Shown here: positions 15,066-24,500 of the stretch, one piece after another
Layout: every line of letters begins with the position of its first letter
How positions within the stretch are numbered: the first letter of the stretch is position 1
From: Streptomyces sp. 150FB
GTDB lineage: Bacteria > Actinomycetota > Actinomycetes > Streptomycetales > Streptomycetaceae
Assembly: GCF_000818195.1 (NCBI RefSeq)
Contig: NZ_JTHL01000001.1
Location: forward strand, 9,294,078 to 9,331,911
Reading direction: 5' to 3'
Length of the DNA stretch: 37,834 nucleotides
Translations under genes and position numbers: made by a program
Notes under the pieces: generated by a model
The model's database searches: none
What the model was told of the DNA's origin: nothing
The model's input: the letters and a program-made list of their open reading frames with translations, nothing else

Positions 15066-16895
15066 CTACGCGAGGGGTGCGGCGGATGCGATACGGCGCT
15101 GTCCGAGCAGGTCGCGATGCATCTCCTCACTACTGCGCAAGGCCAGCGCCGCCATGGTCAGCGAGGGGTTGGAAGTAGCCACAGTGGGCATGCTGCCGCA
15201 CCCGACGGCGTACAGGTTGGGGTGGTCCCAGCAGCGTTGCCACCCGTCGACAACAGAAGTGGCCGGCGAGTCGCCCATGATGTGGGTTCCGGCTCCGTGT
15301 CCAGCCGCCCGGTAGGCATACGGGCGGCCCTCGAACTCGAAGTAGCCGGGCCATTCCGGCCCTGGTTCGAAGGATGTGTGGTCCTCTGCGCCCAGCAGAT
15401 CGAAGAGCTGGTCGGAAACGGACTTCGCAGCGGCGATACCGCGTTTGACGTAGTCGGACAAGTCGTAGTGGAGTACCGGCCGCAGGTTGCCCAGGGCGTC
15501 GCGGTGGCGAGGATCGATGGTGACGCGGTTCGTCGGATCGGCGTCCTGTTCTATCTCGAACTGGAAGGCGAATTCGCGTCCGATCCGGTCGCCGAGCCGC
15601 TGCCGCAGGTGCGTACCGAAAAGGCCCTGTCCATCGGGCCCTCCGTTGCGCAGGAGTTCCGCGACCCGCTGGTCGGGCGGCCCCAGGGCCCACGTCCAGC
15701 CCCAGTTGCCGATCTCGACGCGGAACGGAGCGCGTCGGGCACGGGCGGCACCGAAGCGGAAACCCTCAAGGCCGGAGGTCGAGCCAGGGCCACGATAAGC
15801 ACCGACCTGCTGCGGCATCAGGCCCCAGGTCAGCAGGACCGGGTGGTCCATCAGGTTGCGGCCGACCTGGTCGCTGCTGTTGGCGGCCTCGGAGGCAAGG
15901 AGGAGTTTGGCATTCTCGATCGCGTGCGCGGCCAGGACGACGAGGTCCGCGTCGACGCTGTGTGTCACCACCTCGGCGGTGTCGTCGCGGTAGGACTGGT
16001 ACTCGACACCGGCTGCTCGTCCATTGGCACCGATCCGAACCCGGGTGACGATCGCCTGGGTGACAAGGGTGACGGACGAACCCCAACGGGTCTGGGTCTT
16101 GAGGGGGGTGTATTTGGCCTGGGACGGGCAGATCGGTACGCAACTGGCGTGGCCCTGGCACAGCATCCCCTGATCCGGTTGGTGCGGACCGGGGGCGGGC
16201 CGGTAACCGGCGCCACCGTCGTACGAGGGGTTGGGCAGTCCGTTGCGGGCGTGCGGCGTGGTGACCACCTGCAGACGGACCGGATCGTCCGCGCCCGGGT
16301 CCCGCACGGCACTGCCGTCCAGGGTCTTCGTCATGACCTGGTCCAGGTAGCTCTGCGGGATGGCCCGCATGGGGAACTGGTAGCCGTCAGGGAACGGCAG
16401 ACCGATGGCCGTGTGCTGCTCCTCGGCGTCGCCGGACACCCCGATCTCGCGCTCGGCCGCCCGGTAGTACGGTTCAATGTCGTCATACCCGAGCGGCCAG
16501 TTGCGCCCGTGTCCGAAGTCCCCGGCGCGGAAGTCCTCAGGGTGCATCCGGGGCGCGAGTCCGGTCCAGGCGAGACCGGTGCCACCGTTGGCCCGCAGGT
16601 AGCCGCTGCCGTACGGGAGCGGACCGTCCTGCACGAAGTACCCGTCAGCGTCGGGCATGTCGGGCGACGGCGCCGCGGTGCTCTTCCGGTAGGGCGAGTT
16701 GGGCACCTTGAGCCGCGCCGAACGGTATGCCTCGACCGCGTCCAGATGAGCCGCCTCCGGACTGGACGCGCCGTGGCCGGCCTCCAGCACGAGGACCCGC
16801 CAGCCCTGGTCGCCCAGGCGCTTGGCGACCAGGGAGCCCGCGAACCCGGCACCGACCACGACCGCGTCCCATCGCCGCCCGTCCGGAGTGCTCAT
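15066..16895 (-). CDS. GMC-family FAD-dependent dehydrogenase with Fe-S-type cysteines
   Basis: 609 residues. The start ATG at 16895 overlaps the TGA of the upstream gene (ATGA), so the two are translationally coupled; the frame stays open upstream but inside that gene. FAD-binding VVVGAGFAGSLVAKRL lies at residues 12-27 and YLRANGGTGLAWTGLAPRM near 100. A cysteine group LCQGHASCVPICPSQ sits near residues 242-256, like the 3Fe-4S loop of FAD-glucose/fructose dehydrogenase catalytic subunits. The C-terminal catalytic region has GHGAGTHIMG (His near 535) and ATSNPSLTMAALAL (Asn near 575). It should oxidise an alcohol or aldehyde and pass electrons to a partner. As the last gene of the NRPS operon, it may tailor the product. 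No cytochrome subunit is present. Confidence 0.88.
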   Translation of the reverse strand: MSTPDGRRWDAVVVGAGFAGSLVAKRLGDQGWRVLVLEAGHGASSPEAAHLDAVEAYRSARLKVPNSPYRKSTAAPSPDMPDADGYFVQDGPLPYGSGYLRANGGTGLAWTGLAPRMHPEDFRAGDFGHGRNWPLGYDDIEPYYRAAEREIGVSGDAEEQHTAIGLPFPDGYQFPMRAIPQSYLDQVMTKTLDGSAVRDPGADDPVRLQVVTTPHARNGLPNPSYDGGAGYRPAPGPHQPDQGMLCQGHASCVPICPSQAKYTPLKTQTRWGSSVTLVTQAIVTRVRIGANGRAAGVEYQSYRDDTAEVVTHSVDADLVVLAAHAIENAKLLLASEAANSSDQVGRNLMDHPVLLTWGLMPQQVGAYRGPGSTSGLEGFRFGAARARRAPFRVEIGNWGWTWALGPPDQRVAELLRNGGPDGQGLFGTHLRQRLGDRIGREFAFQFEIEQDADPTNRVTIDPRHRDALGNLRPVLHYDLSDYVKRGIAAAKSVSDQLFDLLGAEDHTSFEPGPEWPGYFEFEGRPYAYRAAGHGAGTHIMGDSPATSVVDGWQRCWDHPNLYAVGCGSMPTVATSNPSLTMAALALRSSEEMHRDLLGQRRIASAAPLA

Positions 16896-17356
16896 TTCGC
16901 GACCGCCGAGTCGCTGCCGTGCGCTCCCAGGGGCGTCGCCACGGACGGAGAGCCGGCCCAACTGCCGTACCCCTCCGCCGTCGTGCCAGGCGCACGCCCG
17001 CCGAATGCCCGCCACACGAGGCCCTGCTCGTAGGCCCGCGACGAGACCACGAACGGCCCGGACGCCGACGGTGGTACTTCGCCGTCCGGGAAGGGTGGAC
17101 GGAGCACTCCGGGCCATGTTCCGAGGTACCACAGGTGGGTGATCGCCCGCGCCAACTCCCGGGCGGAATCGTCTGTGAAGCGCGGCGGGTCGTCGGCGGT
17201 GACCGCCACCGAGTCGGCGAGCTTGTCGAGCCGCTCGGCCCCTACCTGTTCCGTGACGACTTGTCGGTACGCGTGCACCATGCCGCTCTCCTGTAGCTCC
17301 CCGGAGTCGAAACCGGTCAGCCTCGCCGACAGGGCGGCGAACTGGTGGAGTTCCAT
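16892..17356 (-). CDS. FAD-SLDH-type small subunit of the GMC dehydrogenase
   Basis: 154 residues. The segment ARAITHLWYLGTWPG near residue 70 is characteristic of the sorbitol-dehydrogenase (FAD-SLDH) small subunit / gamma subunit of FAD-glucose dehydrogenases, which stabilises the catalytic subunit and in many bacteria carries a Tat signal for export. Here the N-terminus (MELHQFAALSARLTGFDSG) has no twin arginine or hydrophobic stretch, so the complex probably stays in the cytosol. The stop codon overlaps the GMC start. GGGA lies about 10 nt before the ATG. It follows the TauD gene by 134 nt. Confidence 0.8.
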   Translation of the reverse strand: MELHQFAALSARLTGFDSGELQESGMVHAYRQVVTEQVGAERLDKLADSVAVTADDPPRFTDDSARELARAITHLWYLGTWPGVLRPPFPDGEVPPSASGPFVVSSRAYEQGLVWRAFGGRAPGTTAEGYGSWAGSPSVATPLGAHGSDSAVAK

Positions 17357-17463
17357 GCTCTTGAATCCCTTTCCCTGCGTTCTCGGACGAGTACGTCACG
17401 CGGCTCGCCCGCGCCGCGGTTTTCGCCGGGTGAGGTGTCGTGAACGGAACCCGGCGTGGGCCC

Positions 17464-17479
17464 GGTGACCCACGTCACC
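17464..17479 (-). terminator. Small hairpin after the TauD gene
   Basis: GGTGAC (17464-17469), loop CCAC, GTCACC (17474-17479), 12 nt past the stop codon. It may attenuate rather than end transcription into the dehydrogenase pair, or be an operator. Confidence 0.35.
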
Positions 17480-17490
17480 TGCCAGGGCCG

Positions 17491-18363
17491 TCAGCCCTTG
17501 ACGGGGCCCCCGTTGATGGCGACCCGCTGCCCGTACCGCGCGTAGGGGTAGTAGTCGTAGATCGCGTGGTGCTGGACGCAGCGGTTGTCCCAGAACACCA
17601 GGGTGCCGGGGGTCCAGCGGACACGGCAGTGGAGCACCGGCCGGCAGGCGATGGCGTCGAAGAGCATGTCGAGCAGTGCCCGGCTCTCCTGCGGTGAGAC
17701 CTGCGGGATGCGGCTGGTGTACGCCTTGTTGGCGTACACCAGCTTGCGGTCGGTCTCGGGGTGCCGCGCGATGAGCGGGTGTTCGCTCCGGGGTATGACA
17801 TAGCCCTCTGGCGGGGTGTAGCCCTGGAACGCCTGCGCGCCGTCATGGATCGCGGTCAGCGGGTCCAGCAGGGACCGCATGGCCGGGGACAGCATCTCGT
17901 ACGCGAGGTGCATGTTGGCGAACATGGTGTCGCCGCCGCAGCCCGGTTCCGGGATCTCCGTGATGTAGAGCATCGATCCCAGCGACGGATCGGCGTCCGC
18001 GGTCCCGTCGGCGTGCCAGCCGTTGCCGGCCGCGTTCGCCGCCCCTGAGGTCGTGCGGATCTCCAGGATGTGGGGGTCACCCTCGGGCGGCGGCGGGTCG
18101 ACCGGACGCAACTCGCCGAAGCTGCCGGCAAAGCGCATGTGGTCCTCGGGAGTGAGCGACTGATCGCGGAAGACCAGGACGTGGTAGTCACGGAACGCGA
18201 TCCCCACCTCCTCCCGCTGCTCGGCCGACAGCTCCTTCGACAGGTCGACACCCGAGACCTCCGCGCCGATGACGGGGGTGATCCGCTCGATCGCGAGGGT
18301 GTTGTACGGGTGCGGAGGTCGCGTCGTCACCGCTTCCACTGCTTCGCGCTCGTACTGCTCCAT
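17491..18363 (-). CDS. TauD/TfdA-family Fe(II)/2-oxoglutarate dioxygenase
   Basis: 290 residues from ATG 18363 (MEQYEREAV), with GGAGGAA 5 nt upstream; the frame opens from 18432. Iron ligands are visible as WHADGTADADPS (His-x-Asp near residue 115) and the distal His in QHHAIYDYYPYARYG near 273-277, followed by RVAINGG with the Arg that binds 2-oxoglutarate. TauD-type enzymes hydroxylate unactivated carbons, using 2-oxoglutarate, O2 and Fe(II). It lies 231 nt downstream of the hybrid NRPS-PKS on the same strand. A TauD-type hydroxylase acting on the pyrrolidine ring is, from memory, a hallmark of detoxin/rimosamide clusters; ring hydroxylation of the proline-derived unit is inferred. Confidence 0.9.
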   Translation of the reverse strand: MEQYEREAVEAVTTRPPHPYNTLAIERITPVIGAEVSGVDLSKELSAEQREEVGIAFRDYHVLVFRDQSLTPEDHMRFAGSFGELRPVDPPPPEGDPHILEIRTTSGAANAAGNGWHADGTADADPSLGSMLYITEIPEPGCGGDTMFANMHLAYEMLSPAMRSLLDPLTAIHDGAQAFQGYTPPEGYVIPRSEHPLIARHPETDRKLVYANKAYTSRIPQVSPQESRALLDMLFDAIACRPVLHCRVRWTPGTLVFWDNRCVQHHAIYDYYPYARYGQRVAINGGPVKG

Positions 18364-18385
18364 GTGTTCCTCCAGGGGAGTGGGG

Positions 18386-18490
18386 TTACAGACCTCGGTC
18401 CGGCAGGTCGGCGGGACGATGCCGCCGGACACGCTCCTGCCCCGCTGTGAACACGGGCGTCCAGACGTCCTCGATGTCCATGGGGTCCAT
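18386..18490 (-). CDS. Possible 34-codon small ORF between NRPS-PKS and TauD
   Basis: The minus frame from ATG 18490 encodes MDPMDIEDVWTPVF and ends RRHRPADLPDRGL, with high GC at third positions, unlike a random frame. It ends 22 nt before the TauD start. An upstream in-frame ATG at 18514 would add eight residues, including a rare TTA leucine codon of the type read by the bldA tRNA. No convincing ribosome site precedes either start. It could be a real small protein or chance. Confidence 0.3.
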   Translation of the reverse strand: MDPMDIEDVWTPVFTAGQERVRRHRPADLPDRGL

Positions 18491-18594
18491 GCGTTTCTCG
18501 GCGGTTCGTAACATTTCGCAGCGGTTCGTGGGGTCCGTCGGTGACCGCGGCCCGCCGGAAGGACAGGACCGGACGGGGACTGACTGGCAGGGAT

Positions 18595-21500
18595 TCACTG
18601 GAGGTGCTCCGCCTCCTGCTCGCGGTGAGTCCGGGAGCCGGCGGTCGGGTCCGTCAGCGCTCTTCTCATCTCCTCGGCCACCGTGTGCACGTGGGGTGGC
18701 GTGATGATGCCGTAGTGGTCGGTGGGCAGCCACCGCGGCAGGGAGGCGGCCGGCAGGCGGGAGGTCCACTGCCGGGCTGTCTCCCGCGGATCGGCGGGAG
18801 CGGGCAGGCCGGCGGCGGGCTGCTCGGCCAGCCAGACGAGGGTGGGGGTCGAGGTGAGCGGCCGCACCCGATGCTCGGCCAGGCTGCGCAGGTTGGCCCG
18901 GCAGCAGTGCGCCAGCCGTTCGGCATAGGCCCGCCCGTGCTCGCGGGCCGCCGCTGAGGTCCCGTGGCCGAGTTCGGCGGCGAACACGGTTTCGAGGTGG
19001 GTCTCGTCGTAGGCGGAGACCAGCGCGCCGGCTTCCGGTGGTGGCGGATCAAGGAGATAGAGGGCGTCGACCGGCTGCCCGCCGGCCTCGGCGAGGCCGG
19101 CCATCTCCATGGCCACCCTGGCGCCGAAGGACCACCCTCCCAGTCGCAGGTGGCTGTCCGGTCCGCCGAACCGGGCCCGCAGCACGCCGTCGTAGTGCTG
19201 TGCGCGTTCGGCCAGTGACCACTGCGGAGCAGCGGCGGTGCGCAGGGCCGGATCGGCGATGAGGCACACGGTCGGCGCCGGCCCGAGCGACGCCACCAGC
19301 GACCGGTACGCCTGGACGTCCCCGCCGACGGGATGCACCAGGCACAGGACAGCGGGGCCGGTTCCCTCCTGCCAGACGTCGAGTGCCGCCTCGGGCGCTG
19401 TGCGGACCGCGGCGCGGTGTGCGGTCTCGGGGGCGGGTTCGGCCAGGGCGAGGGCTCCTTGGAGGTGCTTGAGGATCTCGGTGAGGCTGACCTGGTGGCT
19501 GAACGAGGCCAGGTCGAGTTCGACCCCGAAGGCGTCCTCGACCTTCGTGATCAGGCTCAGCAGCATCAGGGAGTCGGCGCCGAGGCCGTACAGCGAGTCG
19601 TGCGGGTCCAGGTGATCGGCGCCGAGCCACTCACGAAGCCACTGGCCGACGAGCCCGGCCCGGTCCTCGGTGCTGTCGGTGTCCTCGGCGCTGTCGCTGT
19701 CCTCGATGCCTGCCGTGCCGTCCGCGTCGCGCGGCACCCCGGGGTGCAGCGCGGGGGAGTCCGCCCCCGTCCGGTCCCGGACGGCGGGGGCGTAGAAGGC
19801 GCGGGACGCCTCGATGCCGGTGGTGGAGACGAACACCTGCGGCAGTTGGAGTGAGATGGCCCGGGCGAAGACCGCCGTGCCTTCCCGCACCGTAAGACCG
19901 ACCTCCAGGTGCGCTCGATGCCTGCTGTCCGCGGCGGGCATACGGGTCGCCATACCGGTCTCGCGCCACACGTCCCAGTCGATGCCGATCCGTGCCGTGG
20001 TCTCGGTCTCGGTCTCGCCGCGGTAGTGCGCGAAGCCGTCGAGAAGGCCCGCGCCGGCCGCGTAGTCGCACTGTCCGACGCCGCCGAGCAGCGCGGACAT
20101 CGAAGAGCAGTACACCGCGAGTGCGGGGCGGTACCGCTGGATCAGATGCTCGACGACGAGTGCGCCGTTCTCCCGAGCAGCGGCGGCCTCGCGCATCGCG
20201 GCAGCGTCGCGCCGTACGAGGAGGCCGCCGAATCCCGCGCCGGCCGCGTGGATCACACCGTCCAGCCGCGCGGTGTGCCCGGCGACCGCTGATGCCACCT
20301 CGTGCGCGGGCGTCGTCGCGAGGTCCGCGGCGACGAGGTCGACGCGGTCGGCCCAGCGGGTCAGTTCCACGGGCAGTACGGGCTTCCGTGACAGCAGCAG
20401 GACACGGCCGCCGGTGTGTTCCAGCAGCCAGGCGGCGATGGCGCGACCGATGCCGCCCGTGCCGCCCAGCACCAGGTGGACCGCGTCGTCCCCGGGCAGC
20501 GCCGGGGGTTCGGCCGCCCGCACTGTCACCGGCGTGGTGTCCGGTCGCCACCAGTAGCCCTGCCGGAGCGCGAGTTGCCGGTACAGGGCCGGGCCGCCGG
20601 GATCGGCCTGGTGGTGTCGGCGCGTTTCGGCCACGACCGAGGCCACATGTGCCGCCCAGCGGGTGAGTTCGCCGTCGGGGAGGTCCAGCCAGTGGCCGCG
20701 GAGGACGCCCTCCTGCGGGGCGACCTCGACCGGTCCGGCCAGCAGCCCCAGCTCCGGCCGCCGCACCGCTCCCGCCACGGGCCGGGCACCGTAGGACAGC
20801 CACCAGACCCTCGGGGAGCCGGTCCGGTCGGACAGCGCCTGGACCAGGGCCGCTGTGGTGTCAAGGCAGGCGTGACGGGCGCGTGCCAGCGTGTCGGGGC
20901 CCACCGGACCCGCGATGGACAGCGGCAGCGCCTGCACCCACTCCACGCCGTCCAGGTCGAGGTCGGGGTCGTCCTTGGCCAGCGCGTCGAGCAGCAGGCG
21001 CAGTGACGCCGGATCAGCCGGATCGACCTCGAAGGCGTCGGTTCCCCCGCGGGCGAAGGCGCCGGCCGCGCGCACCCGCACCACTCGTGAAGCCACGGCC
21101 TCGAAGGGGCTGTACGCCGCCGGCGGCAGGAGGTCCGCGGTCACGACCACCACGACGGCGGCACGGCGCTCCCGCCCGGTGTCGGCGGCGGTGAACGCGC
21201 GGTGCGACCGGACCCAGTGCGGCTGGTGCAACCAGTCGGTCTCCGGGAGCCGCGGGGGCCCCGTCGTGGCGGTGCCGGCCGCCCGTTCGAAGTCGTACCG
21301 CGCCAGCGCGAAGGACGGGGGTGGGAAGTCCCAGGGCGCCGGTGCGGGGCCCGTGGGCCAGTCGATGCGCCGCCCCGCCGTCCAGTCCTCGGCGAGTCGC
21401 GACGTCGTGCGGCCCGCGGCGGGAATCGGGCGGGCGTCCGGGCCGGCGGTGCCGTGCGACACCTCCCCCGAGGCCACCGCGCGCAGCCAACGCACCGCGG

Positions 21501-24500
21501 AGGCGGCGTCCGGACACGACGCCGCGATCCGCAGGCCGCGGGCAGGACGGCCCGCCTGGAGGTGGCGCAGTACGGGTTCGTAGAGTTCGGACCGGGACCG
21601 AAGGTAGTCGGCGATCCGGGCGGCGTCGGCACGCAGTGCTTCCGTACTGGTGGCGGACAGCACCAGGCAGCGCGGTACGCCGGCGGTCCCGGCGGGGGCG
21701 GCGTTGCCGGCGGGCGCGTTCCGTTCCACTATCACGTGGGCGTTGGTGCCACCGATGCCGAAGCTGCTGACCGCGGCCACCGGCTCCCGTCCGTTCGGCC
21801 AGGGCGTGGCCCGGGTCGGGACGTAGAAGGGTGTGGGATCCGGGCCGATCTCCGGATTGAAGGCGCGAAAGCCGTTACTGGGCGGCACGGTCCCGTGGTG
21901 CACGGCCAGGACGGCACGTACGAGCCCCACCACGCCGGCGGCCGCACCCATGTGGCCGAGCTGGCTCTTGACGGAGGTCAGCGCGCAGCGACCGGACTCG
22001 GCCACGTCGAACGCCTGGCGGAGCGCGCCCACTTCGACCGGATCTCCCAGCCGGGTGCCGGTGCCGTGCGCTTCGACGTAGCCGATGTCGGCGCCGGTGC
22101 GCCCGGCGCGGGCGAGGGCGGTGCGGATCACGTCCCGCTGCCCGGCCAGGGACGGCGCGCTGTAGCTCATCTTGGCCGAACCGTCGTTGTTGACGGCGGA
22201 GCCGGTGATCACCCCGTAGACGGTGTCGCCGTCGCGCCGTGCCTGCCGCAGCGGTTTGAGGACCACGACCCCTACGCCGCTCGCGCCGACCGTCCCGGTC
22301 GCGTCGTCACTGAAGGATCGGCAGGCACCGTCCGCGGAGAAGATGTGCTGCGGGCGGTACCGGTAGCCGGCGGACGATCCGGGGTCGATGAGCACCCCTC
22401 CGGCGAGCATCACCTCGGCGTCGCCCTGCCGCAGCATGCCCGCCGCGAGATGGACGGCGAGCAGGGAGCTGGAGCACGCCGCCTGGGCGCTGAAGACCGG
22501 ACCGGTCAGGCCCAGGTGATAGGCGACCTTGGTGGCCAGGAAGTCCTTCTCATGGTGCAGCGCGAGCTGGAAGTCGTCGGGCAGCGAACCGGGGTCGGCC
22601 TCGCGCAGGATCGCCTGGAAGTAGGTGTTCTCCCCCGCGCTCGCCACCAGGCCCACGCGGGTGGCCGACGGTTCCGCCACGCCGGCGTGTGCCAGGGCCT
22701 GCACGCAGGCCATCAGCAGGTGACGCTGCTGCGGGTCCATCAGGCGGGCTTCCTGGGGGCTGATGCCGAAGTGGCCCGGGTCGAACTCGAGCGGGCCGTC
22801 GAGCGCGCTGTGCGCCCCGACCAAACCCTCCGGGGCGTCGAAACGGCGGATGCCGGTGCCGCCGGAGACCGTCAGGTCCCAGAAAGCGGCCAGGTCAACG
22901 GCTCCGGGCAGCCGCACCGACATGCCGATGACGGCAACGGGCTCGCCGGGATCCGGGGCACTGCCCGATACGGCGGCCGGCGCGGTACGGGTGCCCGTAC
23001 CGGCACCCGGAGAACCGTCCGGGGCGAGGTGGCGGGCCAGGGCGCGGACGGTGACGTGTTCGAACAGGTCGGTGACGCTGAAGCGCAGGCCGAGTTCGGT
23101 GGTGCAGCGAAGGTGGAACCGCATCAGGGAGAGGCTGGAGGCGCCCGCCTCGAAGAAGGTCCTGTCCGGTCCGATCGTCGCTCCGGTGACCGCCTCGAAC
23201 GCCGCGGCGAGCTGCTCCTCCTCGCGCGACAGCCCGGTGCGGGCGATCGCGGAACGGCGTATCTCCTCGCCCGGTGCCCGCAGCGCCGCCTTGCGGTCCA
23301 GTTTGCCGCTGGGGGTGCGCGGCAGCGCGTTCAGTCGCCGGAAACGGTCCACGCGGATGTAGGCGGGCAGCAGCGCGGAGAGGTGGGCCGTCAGGTCGTC
23401 GGCGGTCGGGGCCTCGTCGCGGCACTCCAGGCAGGCCGTCAGCCGATCGCCGTCGTGCGCCACCACGGCGTTCATCACCGCCGGATGGCGCAGCAGCGCC
23501 GTCTCGACCGCCCCGAGTTCCAGCCGGTGCCCGCTCAGTTTGATCTGCTGGTCGTCCCGGCCCGCGTAGTGCAGCAGGCCCCGGCGGTCGAACCAGGCCC
23601 GGTCCCCGCTGCGGTAGAACAGGCCCTCCCCTGGGACCTCGACGAAGCGTTCGTCGTCGGGAACGGAGTCGTCGAGGTAGCAGCGCGTGGTCATCACGCC
23701 ACCGATCAGCAACTCGCCCGTGCACCCCGGCGGTACGGGCTCGCCGGCGGCGTCCACCACGCGCAGCAGGGCGCCGGCCACCGGACGGCCGATGGCAGGA
23801 CGTTCGGGCCACTGACGCGGATCGCCGTCCAGGCACAGGGCGCTCACCACGTGCGTCTCGGTCGGCCCGTAGTGGTTGAACAGGCGCGCGCCGGGCAGCC
23901 CGGCGAACCAGCGGCGGATCGTGTCGGTGCACACCAACTGCTCGCCCGCGGTGACCACCTCACGGAGCCGCGAGGGGAACCTGCCCAGGCGGACCCCGTA
24001 TTCGGCCAGCAGTTGCAGTGCCACATAGGGCATGAAGATCCGCTCGGCCCCCGCCGACTCCAGCCGCTCGAGGAGCGCGGGGGCGTCCTGGCGCCATTCG
24101 GGGCGTACGAGGTGAAGGGTGCCGCCGCCGCAGAGCGTCCCGAAGATCTCCTGGAACGACACGTCGAACGACAGCATGGAGAACTGCTGGGTGGCCGCCG
24201 GGGCGGCCAGGGCGCCCCGGCCGGTCTGCCATCGCAGCAGGTTGCACAGCGTGCGGTCGAAGATCCGGACGCCCTTGGGGACGCCGGTGGAGCCGGAGGT
24301 GAACAGCGTGTACAGCGGCCGGCTGCCGTCGTGCACACGTCCGTCGTGCGACGCGGCCGCGGCCCCTGGGGGCTGTGGCGCGGCGTCCGTCAGGACGACC
24401 GCGTGGGGCACGACGTCGTCGGGGAGCAGCGCGTCCAGTGCCGCCGAGCCGCCGGGCATGACCAGCACGCACAGCGGATCGACCCGCTCCAGAACGCCGC

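Noticed and set aside
14853..17033. 726-codon plus-strand frame opposite the GMC gene
   Set aside because: Antisense to two well-supported coupled genes and without any known motif.
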